Below, in pieces: positions 40,189 through 54,721 of a stretch of 64,000 bases of DNA. The position numbers and the translations under genes were made by a program. The notes under the pieces were generated by a model. The model searched no databases. It was given only the letters and a program-made list of their open reading frames with translations, and was not told the origin of the DNA. Position 1 is the first letter of the stretch. Each line of letters opens with the position of its first letter. This DNA is from Rosellinia necatrix (lineage: Eukaryota; Ascomycota; Sordariomycetes; Xylariales; Xylariaceae), in the NCBI GenBank assembly GCA_021209875.1, contig JAGYVD010000004.1, positions 1,054,001 through 1,118,000 on the forward strand, written 5' to 3'.

Positions 40189-42240
40189 CTTTAAATTTAT
40201 AAAAAACTTTTTATTTTTAAACTTATTATTTTTTGCTATAAAACTATATATAACCTGGCTGCTAAAATTTTATTTAAACTTTTTAAAAAAATAATTAATA
40301 GCAACATATAAATTATTATAGTATTAAAACAACTTTATATAACGTTATTATTTTTAATAATATAACTATAACATATTTTTTAATAACTATAAATATAATA
40401 ATATATTACTTTAATATTTTTTAAACTGATTAAAAAATATATAAATATATAATATAAAAATATAACAATTTATGCTATATAAAACTATATTAAGCTTAAA
40501 TAACAAATAAACTTATAAATATTATTAATAATTATTTTATATTTAAATATAGCTTAAAATATTTTTATTAATAAAAAAACTAGCTATAAAATGGCTTACT
40601 TTTTAATATTATTAATTTTTATATAATAAAATATAAACTATATATTAATTATTATTTTAATATTTTATATTATAAAAATATATTAATAATATTTTATATA
40701 TTTATATTAATAATTTTATATTATAAATATTAATAAAAGTTAAAAAGCTTGTTAAGCCTGCTTTTAGTTTAATTTATATTTTTAAAATAAAAATATTAAC
40801 TATATTTTAGATTTTAAAATTAAAATGTTTTATAAAATTAAGTTTAAACCGTTTTAAAATTATTTAATTATTTCGAAAAATTTTATAAACTTTAGCGCAT
40901 TTTAAATAAATAAAAAAAACACGTTTATTAAAAAGTTTAATAAATAGCTATGTTTTTATTAATAATAAAAATATATTTTTTGTTATTAAAAATTTTAAAT
41001 AAATTTATTTTATTAAAAACTATTTTTATAAAATTATTATAAATTAAATTTTAAAATATATAATTAAACGTTAAAAATATTGTTTTAATAAAAATAAAAA
41101 AATAAAAAAATCAGATTAAAAATTTCTGTTTTTTAAAATTTTATATAAATAATATATAAAATAATATTAATTTAAATATAATATTTAAAACAATATAAAA
41201 TATTTAAAATTTTATAAAAATAATATTTTTTAAAGCTTTTAAAAATAAAAGCATAATTATATTTTAAAAAAATATATAATATAAAAATTTATTAAAATTT
41301 TTAAATATTATTTTATTTAATATTTAAATAATAAAATAAATACTAATTTATTATTAAATCTGCTATTATTAGCTAGCGTTTTTAAAAAACACTACTATAT
41401 ATATTTAATTTTAAAGCTTTTATAAAACTTAAAAAAAATATTTAAGTTTTACGCAAATAAAATGCTAGCTTTAAAAACTTTTTTATAAATAATATTACGT
41501 TTTATAATAAGTTATAATAAAGTTATATTATAATTAATAATTATTTAAGCTTTAGTTTTTTTTTTTTAAAAGCCTACTAAAAACTTTAACTTTAAAAGTT
41601 TTTTTTTTAATAAAGCTAAATAAAATATAAATAAATCTTATTATATAAAATAAAATTATAAACTTATTAAATATATATATAAGTTTTTATATAATATTAA
41701 TAATTTAATATATATATATATATATATATAAAACAAAAACTTTTATAAAATTTATTTAATATATATATATATATATATATTTTTATAAAAAGTTATATAA
41801 ACCTACTTATATAAATTATCCTAACGTATTATTAAAATATATTAATTAATATAATATTTTTTGTTTATATATCAAGCTAAATTATTATTATTATATAATA
41901 TATAACTTAAATTTTATTATTTATATAAGTCCTAAAAATATATTTAATAATATATTTAATTCTATAGCACACGCAAGCTTTATAAACTTTACGCGGCAGA
42001 CTGCACCTACGCGCGCGCGCTATATAACATAAATCCTTAACCGAATTTAAACATAAATACAGCCAGTCCGAAAAAACAGCCTTTAGCTGTTTATATAAAA
42101 GTAAGAAACTAACCATTAAAAAGTTGTCTGTACAACGAAACGCAAGCCGAATAGTCAGTCTATCCGCACGTCTGGTTTCTTCTACTCACAACTTTTAACT
42201 TTTTCGCAATTTTTATCACGCTCGCAAGCTCGCTTTAGGC
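40189..42240 (+). mobile_element. LINE-like unit 3, strongly left-truncated
   Basis: Starts abruptly with sequence corresponding to about 38148 of unit 2 and continues to the best preserved tail of the series (41959-42240). Only about 2.05 kb is present against 3.2-3.5 kb in the preceding units. Loss from the left with an intact right end is the pattern left by incomplete reverse transcription of LINEs. The tail hairpin at 42074-42092 has one mismatch. A 69-codon minus-strand open frame at 41907-42116 lies in the tail and shows no domain, so I do not call it a gene. Confidence 0.5.
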
Positions 42241-45200
42241 CCTTAATAAATTTAAACTTACACAAATAATTACATATAATAAAAAATTAAACTAAAATAT
42301 TAATTATAATTTATTTTTAATTTTAAAAATATACTTAGTAATATTTTAAATATAAAACAAACAATAATATTAAAAGAAATTCTTTAAATAATATAATATA
42401 TTCTTTAATATTAAACAATAAATATTAAATTTTTTATTTTGTTTGCGAAAAAATTATAAATATTATTACATATTAACTATACATAAAATTAAAATATTAA
42501 ATAAATATTAAATAAAAAACAGAAATATTAATTTTAAAAATGCTTATTAAAAAACTAAAAAAAAGCTGAAAAAGCTTTATTAAAATAATACTTGCCATAA
42601 AAAGAAAAACTATAAAAATCTAATTTCATACTTAAAAATATAAAAAGAATTAATAAAAACATAAAAACATACTTCTGTTTAATAAACATTTAAAGCTTTA
42701 AACTAAAGTAAAATCATATTATATAAAAAATAATTTATATAAATTAATTAAAAAAAACAAAAAAAGTAAAAAGATAAAAACGAAAAAAAAATATTAGAAC
42801 TTATATTTTTTAAATGTTATAATTTATTAAACATGTTTAATAAACATGATTTAAATGAATTGTTTTTTACCAGTTATAAATAAATTATAAAATAAAGTTT
42901 ATAAAGAAGAAGTTTTAAAAACTTGAAATATAGTTTTTATATTAAATATTATTTAATAAGCCGCAAGCTATATAAAAACATTTAATTAATAATCTATTAA
43001 AAAGATTTTTTAAATTAAACAACATCTTTATACTTTTTTAAAATTATTTATTAAAAAAGCTAGCAAAAAACTCTGTTTTTATATAAACTATTAAAAGCTT
43101 AATGACATTATAAAAAAACCTAGTATTTGTTGCTTTTTATTAAAAAAACCAGGTTTTATATTTTCAATTTTAAAATCTATATAAAAATTAATATATAATA
43201 AATATTTTATTAGGTTAAAATATGGTAAAAAAATAAAAACCTTTTAATATAAAATTGTTTTATTTAGCGTAATAAATAAACTTTTGATATTTTAAAATAT
43301 ATTAAAAACATATTATTTAATTTAGGAAATAATTTTTTGCGGGCATATAAATAATGTTTTTATTTATTTTAATAAGATAAAAACTTATTATATATATATT
43401 GAAAAAATGCTTTAGAAACTATAAAACATAAAATTATAAACTGAATTAAAAAAGTTACGATTTTATATAAAATAAACTAAGTTGTTACACTACACATTAT
43501 ATATTAATAATATAAATGTTAATTTTATTAAATTAAAAGCTGAGGTAAATAAAACAGTTTTTATTATTATCAAAAATATATAGTTTTTTTTTTAAATTTT
43601 TATAATTTTTCTAAAAAGTTTATGAATGAATATAAACCTGCAGTTGTTTTTATAAACTATTTAATAAAAAAACAAAAAGCTTTTAAAGAAACAAATAAAT
43701 ATAATAAAGTTCTTAAGAAGCCAAAAAGAATTTAATTTTAATATTGTTATTAAAATTCTATAATTATAACTTATATATTAACATAAAAACTAACTTGTTT
43801 AATAAAATAGCGTTTGACCTATTATTTTAATTATATAAAAGAATTAGCATTTAAACGGTTTTGTTGTAAAAATATTATATAATGCTAAGCTAAATTATAG
43901 AGTTTTTAATAAAAAAAGATTAATAATAGTTATAGTGTTAATAAAATAACAATTTAAATTAATCAGCAGATAAAAAACTTTTTAATATTTATTAATTATT
44001 AACCATTAAAATATTTTAATATAAAATAATATTTAAATTTATATTAAATAAAATAAACTAATTTATTTTTAAAATATAATTATTTTATTATTTTTTAACT
44101 AAAAAAAATATAGTTATAAATGTTCTATTTTAAAAATAAAAAACTTATTAATATAAAAACAAAAAAACCTCGAAAATATTTAATAAGATTTTAATTTATA
44201 AATAATATTTTAAATTATATTTTAAATTAAATAAAATATAAATGCTAAATATTAATAATATATTTATATAAAAATTAAAAATCTTAGAAAAACTTTAACT
44301 AATTAAAAGAATATTTGAAAAAGACTATGCAAACTTTAATATAAAAGTTTATTAATATAAAATTAAAAACATGAAAAATAAAAAGTTTTAAGAAATAATA
44401 AATAGATAAGTAATAGTAAATAAAAATTAATAATATTAAACTATTTATATTTAAATACTAAATTAAAATAAAAATCTGCAACTATATGTTCATAATATAT
44501 TTAAAAAATATAAACAGAAAAACATAATATTAAAAAATATTAATAAGTTCAAATAAACCATAGCTGTAATCTTTATATAATAAACTATATAAGATATTAT
44601 TTAATAAAAATCTTACATAATAACACTTTAAAAAACTAAAACTCTAGCTAATATTGAATTATATATAATATTATTTAATAATAAATTGTAAATAAATGTT
44701 TTGAAACAATTATAATTATAATAACGCGTTTATTTTAATAAATGTATTAAAAAGAAAAGTTTAAATAATTTTATATATTATATAAACTATTATAATAAAT
44801 ATAAATAAAATATATTATACCCATTGATAACTTATTTTAATATTTATAAACAAGTTATAGCAACTAATAAATATAAAATATATTTTAGTTTCTGCTAGCT
44901 ATTATAAAACTATGAAATAAATAATAATTATAAACAAATATGCAGATTAATAATTATAATTTTATATTAACTATTATTACAATAATTAATTTAAATATAT
45001 TTTAATAATAAATTATATATAAGCAGTCTTATTTTATACATTAATAAATATATTATTTTATAAAATAAAAATAAAATTTTAATGTTTTTGTTCCAATTAA
45101 AAAATTAAACTATAATAAAAAATTAAAAAATGTTTTAACACAAAAAAAAAACAGTTTAAAATTAAAAGTTTAACATAAAATAAAAATATTGTTGAATGTA

Positions 45201-45993
45201 TAAATTTAATAAAAATATTATATTTAAACTTGAACTTATATAATTAAATAAATAAACTATAAATAATAAAACTTAATTTTAATATATATAACAATATATT
45301 AATTTAAAAAAAAAGTGGTTGTAAGAAGCTGGCTAGTTCTTTAATAAACTAAATTTTTTGTAATATAATAAAATTTCAAATAATTAATAAAATAATAATA
45401 TTTTTATATTAAAAATTTTTATATAAAATAATAAATTATTATTATATTAATAAAGTATAATTATATTTTAATAATTTATTATTAACACTAAAAGCTAAAA
45501 ATTTAAACCATATAATAATAAAGCTTATAAAAAAAAGTTTATAATTAAAAAATCAAGTTATTAAAAATATTTTATTGAAAACTATGATATTAAATAATTT
45601 AAAAACAATAAAAACTAATATAAAATAATATTTAGCATAAAACTTTAAAAACAGCCTAAAATAATTAAAAAAACTTTATTAAAAATGTTTAAAGGCAGCA
45701 GAACGTTTAAAACGTTTAAAAAATTAGCTTAAAGCGGCAAAAAATAATAAATTAAATGTAATATATAAAAATAAAAATGGAATAATATAATAAAAAATAA
45801 TAAAATAATAACAAAAGCAAAAATAATAAGAAATAAAAAACAGTTAATAATATAATATAAAAACTTAAAAAATATAATATAAAACAAAAATTTAAAACAA
45901 GTTTTTTTTTGCTAAACAATATATTTAAATATTATATGTTTAAATATCTGCATAACTTAAACAACAAGCCGTTTTTTTTCTAAAAAAGGAGGT
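42241..45993. other. RIP-degraded AT-rich DNA, no gene seen
   Basis: AT-rich, with stops in every frame. Two slightly less mutated patches were noted: 45313-45350 (GTGGTTGTAAGAAGCTGGC) and 45690-45745 (GGCAGCAGAACG...GCGGCAAA). No partner copy was recognised. Confidence 0.5.
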
Positions 45994-46222
45994 AGTCACA
46001 GATAACTAGTTGGCTAATTAGGCATGTAGCACGGACTAATATCTCTACACCTGTTGCTAACTAGAGCGCATAGACTAGACCCACCTTATACACCTGCATT
46101 TAGCCAGAATTCTAGTGGGCTAATTCCTCTCACTTACTCTTTCCTTTTTCATCTGTAGATTTTTTATATAATACATCACTTATTGCTGACGCCTTGACTT
46201 CTTATTTGTGACCGGTGCAACA
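45994..46222. repeat. Dispersed repeat, possible solo LTR (copy 2)
   Basis: Homologous to 2722-2969, with an inner 171-bp segment from TGTTG (46052) to CAACA (46222). It lacks the 17-bp internal duplication of copy 1 and has lost the edge hairpin. It lies 11 bp left of the 7.3-kb LTR element. No target duplication was found. Confidence 0.6.
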
Positions 46223-46233
46223 AACATAGACTA

Positions 46234-46436
46234 TAATACGCGCGCGTAAAGGGAGCGCTTATATAAGCCCCTCGCTTGGGGTGCTGTGGCCTGTAGCTAT
46301 AGGCACAACTTAATTAGGCTTAGCCTTATATATATAAGCTTTAGCCCATATTTAAGTAAAACTTTAGTTTAGCTTAAATTTATTAAATCTTTATTTTTTA
46401 TAATATATATTTTATATTTTTATAATATATTTTTAA
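46234..46436 (+). repeat. 5' LTR of the 7.34-kb element
   Basis: Starts TAATACGCGCGCG (mutated TG start). The TATA-type box TTATATAAG is at 46259-46267, followed by an AGCCCC-GGGG inverted repeat. The right half is mutated to A/T, and the end corresponding to GGTGCACCTCTCA of the other LTR reads AATATATTTTTAA. Confidence 0.8.
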
Positions 46437-46437
46437 A

Positions 46438-46454
46438 TTAATGCTTTTATAACG
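46438..46454 (+). other. Candidate primer-binding box of the 7.34-kb element
   Basis: TTAATGCTTTTATAACG follows the left LTR after one base. It is the same box as beside the 5' LTRs of the nested family at 5932-5948 and 9657-9673. Beyond the box the families do not resemble each other. Confidence 0.5.
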
Positions 46455-49400
46455 TTTTTTATAAAAATTAAACTAAATTATTAAATTTTATTTTTTAAAA
46501 ATAAGATTATTTTTAACTGTTTTTATAAACATAAAATATATGTCTGCTATTAAAAATATATATTATTTAAGCAAGCTAAACAAAAGCTTTTTTATATTTA
46601 ATATATTTATTAAAACTAAATATTATTTTTATTAATAATCTGTTTTAAAATTAAAAGTTGCTTAAGCAGCACAGCTAGCTAAAAATATTAAAAAATTTTT
46701 ATAAATATATAATAAAAATAAACAATAAATTTAATATATATTTTTATATTTTAGCTAGCAATAAAATAAACGTTATAAATATTTAAACTAGCTGTTTAAT
46801 ATAGATTATTTATTTTATTTATTTTTTATATTATAGTTTATTTTATTAATTTATTAAGCTTGCTAATAATTATAAAAAAAAAACATTTATATGTTTAGAA
46901 TAATATTTTAAAGCAAAAATAACTAAATAATAAATTAATAAAAAAAACAGTTAAATATTTAAAACTTAAAATAAAACTGCTAGCTGAACTTAAAATTAAA
47001 AAATAGCAACTGTTTAAAATAATAAATTAAAAAAAACTTTAAAAAACTTTTTAAAAAAAAATATTAATATTTTTTAAAAGTAGGCCTAAATTAATATATT
47101 ATTATTTATTTTTTATTTAAAATAATAAATAAATAAAAGCTTTAAAAAAATACAAGCTATAATATTAAATATGTTTAAAATAATAAAATAAAGCTTAGAT
47201 TTAAAAAAGTAAAACTATGTTATAATTTACTACAAAAAAAAAAACGCAACAAAAAAAAAAAAATAACTTATATAAAAAAAAGCTTATATTAATAAATAAT
47301 TAAATAATAAACTAAAAACAGCAAAGCAGCGTATTAGCAGACTATTTATTATTTATGCAGCTTAAAAACTTTAAAAACTTTTAAAAAAATATAAAAATAA
47401 AAGTATCTGTTAACTTAAATTTATTTAATTATTTATTAAACTTTAATTATAATATAAATAAAATAAATAAATAAAAAAATATAACCAAAAAGTTTTAATT
47501 TATTAAATATTTAATTTATAAATATTTACAGCAAAAATATTAAGCTAAAAAAAAAAATTAATATATTTAATTTATTATATAATAACTTTAATAATTTTAA
47601 TATAATAATAAAAAAAAACATTATTTTTATTAATATATATTTTTTATAAATTATTTAGTTTTATTTTTAAAAACAAAAAATATAATATAAAATAAAACAA
47701 TAAATTTTGTTTTTGTTTTAAATATTTTTATAAAACTAATAGTTTTATAATAAAATAATAAGCTAAACTTTATTATATATATAAAGCTACGTTATAAAAA
47801 TATAAGCTAAATAATTAAAATAATATAATAACGTTTTATAATAAACGTTAATATAATTATATATAAATTTAAAACTAATTATTTAATATTTTATAATATA
47901 TATTAAAACTTATATATTTTATTTTAATATATATAAAAATAATTAAAATATATATATGCTATAAATATTTTAAATATTAATAATAATAATTAATATAAAA
48001 TAATAATATAAATTTATTACAGTATAAAATTAAAAATTAAGCAGTTTTAAAACTATTTTTTAAAATCAGCAAATAAAAAATATATGCTTAAAATTAAAAA
48101 GTTAAAAAAATTTATAAAATTTAATTAAAAAATAATTAGCAGACAAAAAATATAGCGTATTTTATATAATTAATAACTTTTAATACTTAAAAAACATATA
48201 TTAACTTAAGTTTTTTTAAAATAATTACTATTATAAAAACTAATTAAAAATTATTTATACAACTAATTAAAAAACAGTATTAAAAAACAATAATAAAACT
48301 AATAACGTTATAACAGCAGTAAATATAACTATAATAATTAATATAATTAAAACCGATAAAATAACTAATTATTTAGCTTTTTATAAAAACGTAAAAATTA
48401 TAAAAACTATAACTTTAATAAAAATAATTAACGGTTAAAAATAATAATTAATATAGCAGAAATAATTATAATAATAAAAATTATATTAATAATTAAAACA
48501 ATTAAGTTTATTTTTTAAAAAGCTAATAAAAGTTAATTAAACTATTATTTATTAAAAATAAAAAAAATAATATATTTAAAACGTTATATTAATTAATAAT
48601 AAACTTAATATATTATTAATACTATAAAAATTTATTACTAGTAATAAAAGAATTTAATACCTATATAAATATAAACTTAACATCTGCTTTAAAAATTAAA
48701 TATATTATTTTTATTTAATTTAAAAAATATATATAGATATTATACTATATTAATACTATTTTATAATTTATTTTTAAACATTTATAATATTATAAGCAAA
48801 CTAAAAAATATAATAAAAATATAATAATATATTTTAAGCAAAAACAATTAAATAAATAAAAACTGTTAATTATTTATAAAGTACTAAAAAATAAAACGTA
48901 TTAAAAAGCTTTTATATATAATATAAAAAAAACAAAAATATATATATTATATTTAGTTATAATTTAAAATATAAAACTTTAAAATAAACAACAAAATAAA
49001 AATATATGCTAACTTAAGCATAAATATAATATATATTAATAAAGTTTTTTAAATATTTTAAAACATATAATAAAAAAATAACGCAGATTTTTTAAAATAT
49101 TAAACTAAAGCTAATTAAGCTTAAAAATAAGCTAAGTTTTTATTTATTTATAAAAAACTAACAATAAAAAAACTAATAAAATAAAAATTTTATAAAAAAG
49201 CTAAGTAATAAAAAACTAAAACTTAACTTATTTTTTAAAAATAATTTTTTTTTATATTAAATAATTATAAGCTATAAAACTAATATAATTTAATTTTTAA
49301 TTTTAAATAAGTTTTAATTAAAATTTAATATTTAAGCCTAAAAATATAAATATATAAAAAAATAATAAATAAAAAAAATAAACTTTAAAACAAAAAAAGC

Positions 49401-52400
49401 TTATATAGTTATTAAATATAAGGTTTTATTTATTAACTATAATTTTAGTTTTTTATATTAAAAATTATTTTAGCAGCTATAAATATAATTATTAACGTAA
49501 AAATATTACGCGTTATATTAATAATTAACATGTTTAAAAAACATGTTATAATTATTAAAAGCGCTAAAATAAATATAATATAAAAAAATAAAAATTAAAG
49601 CTATTTTATTACAACTATAAAAAAAGCTTTAAACGTATTAGTAGTTGCTGCTACAGCTATAATCGCTAATATAAATAATAGCGCAAAACTATTTTTAATA
49701 ATATTTTTATATTTATAAAAAAAAGCTTTTTATAAATATTTAACTAAGTTAAAATATTAATATATATAAATATATAGTTTAAAATAATTTTAATAATTAT
49801 AGCAGTAGCAATAAATAATATATTTTTATATAATATATTAATATTAAATAAAATCGCTGATTTTATAAAAGCTTATTTAATTATGTTTTTTTAAAACGCT
49901 GTTTATAAATACTATAAAAATATAATAGATTTTTTAAATAAAAAATAAAAATATATTAATATTAAAAAAGCACGTTTTAAAATTTTTAAAGTTATATTTA
50001 TATTAAGAATTAAACAATTTATAAATATGCTAGAAATAGTTATTTTTATAAGCATATATATATATATTAAAAAATATTTTTAGTTAAAAATTTAAAAAAT
50101 AGCCGGAGCTTTTAATATTTAGCAAAATAAAAAATAATTAATATATTAATTAAATAATAATTAAAAGCTTTTTAATAAAAGTTAGCAAAACTAAAGCATT
50201 AAGCTTATAAGTTATATATATTTATTTAATTATAAAAACATAGATTTTTTAATAAATTTTATAACGACTTTTATAAAAAAAACATATAAAATAAATTAAT
50301 AAACTAATTTTATTTATATATTTTATATTTATAATATAATAATTAATATTAAATAAAACAGGACTTTTAAATATAATAATATAAAAAACTAAGTAGTTAT
50401 AAACTTAAAAATTTTAATAAAATAGCTATGCTAAATAATTATTTATTATTATTATAAGCAGAAATAATTAAATTTTTAAAAAAAGCATTTTATAATTATT
50501 ATTAATATAGTAATATTTTTTATTAGTTTTTAATATATTTAAACTTTAAAAACTAGTTTATAATAATAAGCTTAAAAAAAATAAAAAAATATTATGTTGT
50601 AATAATAAAATTTTATAATTTTTTAGCTTATATATAACGCTATATAAACAATTTTTTTAAAATATATTAAAAATACTACAGGGCATTTATAAATAATATA
50701 ATAATATTTTTAAATACTGCTAAACAGTATAAAAATATTTAAAAACTATATTTAAGCTATTTAAAAATAAATATATAATTATATTACTAACGAAATTTTT
50801 TATCGGCTATTTTTTAATAAATTTATTTAAATTTAAAATAAACATATTTAAAATAGCAATACTAAAAAGCTGCGTTGCAGCAATTTATAACCTAGCTTTT
50901 TTAAATTAATTAAAAGCTTTTAAATAATATATAAGCGCGTCAGGATTTTTATATAGCTTGATTTTATATTACGTAAAGCTAATCGAGCCGCTGCAAAAAA
51001 AAAAAGCCGTTTTATTAGCTAAAAATAAGCAAATAAAGCGTATTAAAATAAAAAAGCTAAATAAGCGTAAAACGTATATAAAAATTAAATATTATAAACT
51101 AATTGTTTTAAAAATAATTTTATTTAAAGTTATATAAAATGTTATATATAAAAAACTATTTTATTTTATTACAACTTATATAAAGAATTATTTTTATAAA
51201 TTAACAGATTAATATAAAAAGTTTTAAAATAATAGTTTTTATTTAAAGCCGGGAAATATATAAAAACTAAAAAACGATTTTTAATATTAATATTTAATTA
51301 ATAATATATTTAAATAAATTATTAATTAACGCAGAAATAAATTACGGACTTTTAAAACTAGAAATAATATGCTTAGTTTAAACAGCTAAAAGCTGCGCAC
51401 GATAATATAATTTAATAAAAACTAATAATTATATTAATAAATTATTTAGCTATTAAAAGCATTATTAAATAAACAACTTTAAAACCGCAGCTTTTAAACG
51501 TGCTAATTATAAACTAATTAATTAATTTATTTATTTATTATAATATAGATTATATGTATATTATTTATTAAGTAGGCTAAACTATATATTAAATGTTTTT
51601 AACTGTTTATAAATAATATTAAATATTTAAAAAATAAACGGAAAACTAGTAAAAATAAACAATAAACTTATATTAAATATAATATAAAAAAAATTAAAAG
51701 CTGCGTTTTATATATTTATATTAAAAATAATTATAAATAAAACTTTAAAAATAAATTTTTAGCAGCATATATAAAAACCGTAAATATATATAAGTATTAA
51801 AAGATTTAAAAACATTTTAAAAAAAAAAAAGCGATAAAAACGTCGCGGTTTATTTTAAGCTTAAATATTTTTTTAATATTACTACAAATAAACTAATATA
51901 TAATATATATATAAATATAAAACGTTTATATATTTTAATTAATATAATTAAAAAATTCTAAAATAAACATATAATAAAAAACAGCACTATAATATTTAAT
52001 AAATAATATAAACATTAAAACTATTTATAATAGCTAATAAAACATAAATAATAAAAAATTATATTAAATATTATAACATATATAATCTAAACTAAACTAA
52101 TAAACAGTTATTTATAAAAAAACTAAAACTAATTAAACCTGAAAACTTATTATTTATACGTATTATAAATATAAACTTTATTTTAGCACTTTTAAAAATT
52201 AAAATTAAAAGTACTTTTTAGCAGCTAAACAAAAAAAAACTATATTTTAATATATATAACGTTATAATAATAGTTTTATGCTTTATTTTAAAACGTATAC
52301 TACTAATTTTTAAACATAAAAAATATATAGCGGAAAAATAAAGCATTGTTTTAATTAAACAACTTTTATTAAACGACTAAAACATTTTTAAAAGAATTAT

Positions 52401-53370
52401 TTTTAATAAAAACTAAAAGTTTATATTTAATTTTTAATAAAATATATAAAAGTTATTTAATATTAAGCTAATAATAACAGCTGCATATTATTTATAAACA
52501 GACGGTTTATTAAAACATAAAAACTAAACAATTAAAATAATAATATAATATTATATATTTATTAAACTAAAAATATTAAGTAAATATTATATTTTTTTAT
52601 AATAAAACTTAAACGTTATATATAATAATATTATATATTTAATTTTTATAAATAGTTATTTAAGTTTAAATTGCTTAATATATTAAAAATATTTGTTAAT
52701 TTTAATAATATTAAAAATTTTTAAATATATGTTTTTTGCAAGCATTTATATTAAAACGCTTATTTAGTAATAAATTTTGCTTAAGCTGCAGTAAAACGTA
52801 TTTATAATATTAAACATTGTTTATTAAAATTTAATAAAAAAATTAAATTTATTTACGTTTATATAAAAGTATTATTTATTTAGTTAATTATTAAAGAAAT
52901 ATTTTTAATAAAAATTAAAACTTTAAACAATTAAACAATAAATAAAAATTTAACTTATAAATTAAACTTTTTAATAATTTTATATTTATTTAATAATTTT
53001 ATAAAGCATTTATATATAACTTTTAAAAACTTAACTTTTTAAGCAATAAATACTGCTGTTTAAACTTATAAAAGCTAAACAAAATTTTAACAAAAAATAT
53101 ATATAAAATAAAAATTATTTTTAAACATTATTTTAATTAAAAACGCGACAGCTTTAATTATTTTATTAAATAAAAAAATAAAATTATAAATATAATTAAT
53201 AAATAATAAAAAACAACTTTAATACAGCAGAAAGTTTATTAAAAAATATTAAAACTAATATAGTTTACGTTTTATAATATAAATAAACGTTAAAAAAAAA
53301 AGCTAACTATAATAAATTATATAATAGATTTTGCTAAAATTAGCAGAACTTTTTAATTAGCGCGGCTTTT

Positions 53371-53573
53371 TAATACGCGCGCATAAAAGGAGCGCTTATA
53401 TAAGCTTTTCGTTTAAAGTGCTATAGCCTGTAGCTACAGGCACAACTTAATTAGGCCTAGCTTTATATATATAGGCCCTAGCCTACACCTAAGTAAAACT
53501 TTAGCTTAGCCTAGATTTACTAGATCTTTATCTTTTATAATATATACTTTATACCCCTATGGTGCACCTCTCA
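53371..53573 (+). repeat. 3' LTR of the 7.34-kb element
   Basis: 203 bp, ending GGTGCACCTCTCA directly before GACTA. The last 25 bases are unmutated, while the middle shows partial mutation. Confidence 0.82.
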
Positions 53574-54721
53574 GACTAATATTATTAAAACTAACCAGTT
53601 TTATAAAACTATATTTTATAAGCTATATATATATTATTTATAACTTCTACTATTTAATTTAATAATAAACGTTCTTAGCTCCTTTAATAAATATATGTTT
53701 AAATATAGCTTCTCATATTACCTATATATTTCAAAAGTATTTGTTTGCACTTTTATTTAATTTATATTAATTAAATTTACTTTTATATTTTAAAATGCAG
53801 CTATTAATTTAATAACGTAAATTATTTTAAAAATATGATAAAATTTCGGCGCTGTTTATCTGTTAAATTTATTTTATTTATAGTATATTTTTTAAATTAT
53901 TTAAAGCATTTAGTTTTTTTTTAATTTAATAGGTATTATAATTCAAAAATTATTATATATTACAGTTTAAAAGAATATATATAAATAAATATATGTTATT
54001 AAATGATATATATTATTTAATAATAAACTATATTATATAACTTTATGGCGATTATTAAAAAAAAAAAGAATTTTTCAAATTTTTATTTAATAATTTCATC
54101 ATAGAATATTATAGTTAAAAAAACTCTTTTTAAGCTTTTACTGTTTTTTGTTTTAGCACATGAAAATAACGTGGCAATAATAAAATACTGTTTTAGTACC
54201 ATATAAAAAATATAGCAGCAAATGTAAAACTAAAACACAAGCAGTAATAATATTAATATATGCTAAACAATTGATAAGTTTGGTCAGGGGTATGAAGCTG
54301 TAAATAGCTGTATTTGCTGTATACTGGTCTGTATTGTTGTCTTGTACGTAGTTGGTGATGAAGATGGTGGAATTCTAGCTGCAGTCCTAGAATTCCACCT
54401 ACTAGTACAGGTAGGTGGGTGGGCTAGCCCAGGTGGCCTGGGCCACCTTAACTAATCTTACAGTGAGGCAACTGGTGGTGCCAAGCCTGGCACCCCTTGC
54501 CTACTCTAACAACAACGGTCTATTAAAATTACAGACAGCAGCCAAGCTTTAGAACGCTTATATAAAATATAGACATAAAAACTATAAAAGAGACTATAAT
54601 TAATTTATAATGTTTCTGGAAATATAAAAAAAAATATTATAAACAGTATTTATAAAAAAATATTAATATATAAGCTAATATAAAAAAACTATTATATATT
54701 TTGATTTTAAATAATTATTAA
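53574..54721. repeat. Duplicated MULE 3' segment, copy A (mutated)
   Basis: Direct repeat of 54722-55605. Similarity is clear from ACTAATATTATTAAAAC to AGAACGCTTATAT (about 54570) and weaker up to the start of copy B. It is interrupted by a solo LTR at 54272-54511 and entered from the left by the 7.34-kb element. In copy B the corresponding sequence runs into the transposase coding region, so copy A is a dead fragment of the same transposon. It is fully mutated. Confidence 0.7.
54272..54511 (-). mobile_element. Solo LTR of the nested family, target duplication ACAAC
   Basis: A 240-bp copy of the LTRs at 4504 and 9676, flanked by ACAAT (54267-54271) and ACAAC (54512-54516), which differ by one RIP-type change. 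The uninterrupted site is seen in copy B at 55397-55410 (TGCTAAACAACGGTC). It is essentially unmutated although its surroundings are mutated. In place of the usual AATCT-ATCT motif it reads CTTAACTAATCT. Confidence 0.88.

Larger units (their letters stand above)
46234..53573 (+). mobile_element. 7.34-kb LTR retrotransposon, RIP-degraded
   Basis: Two 203-bp LTRs (46234-46436 and 53371-53573) in direct orientation are flanked by the duplication GACTA at 46229-46233 and 53574-53578. The size fits an autonomous Copia or Gypsy element, but the 6.9-kb interior is almost pure A/T with all frames closed, so no gag or pol motif can be read and the superfamily is unknown. Plus orientation is inferred from a primer-binding-like box directly after the left LTR at 46438-46454. 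Both LTRs carry a TTATATAAG box near their left end. The element is inserted in the left part of a duplicated Mutator-like transposon segment. Confidence 0.85.

Noticed and set aside
41907..42116. 69-codon minus-strand open frame
   Set aside because: Lies in the GC-richer tail of the LINE-like unit, and the related tails do not keep it open.
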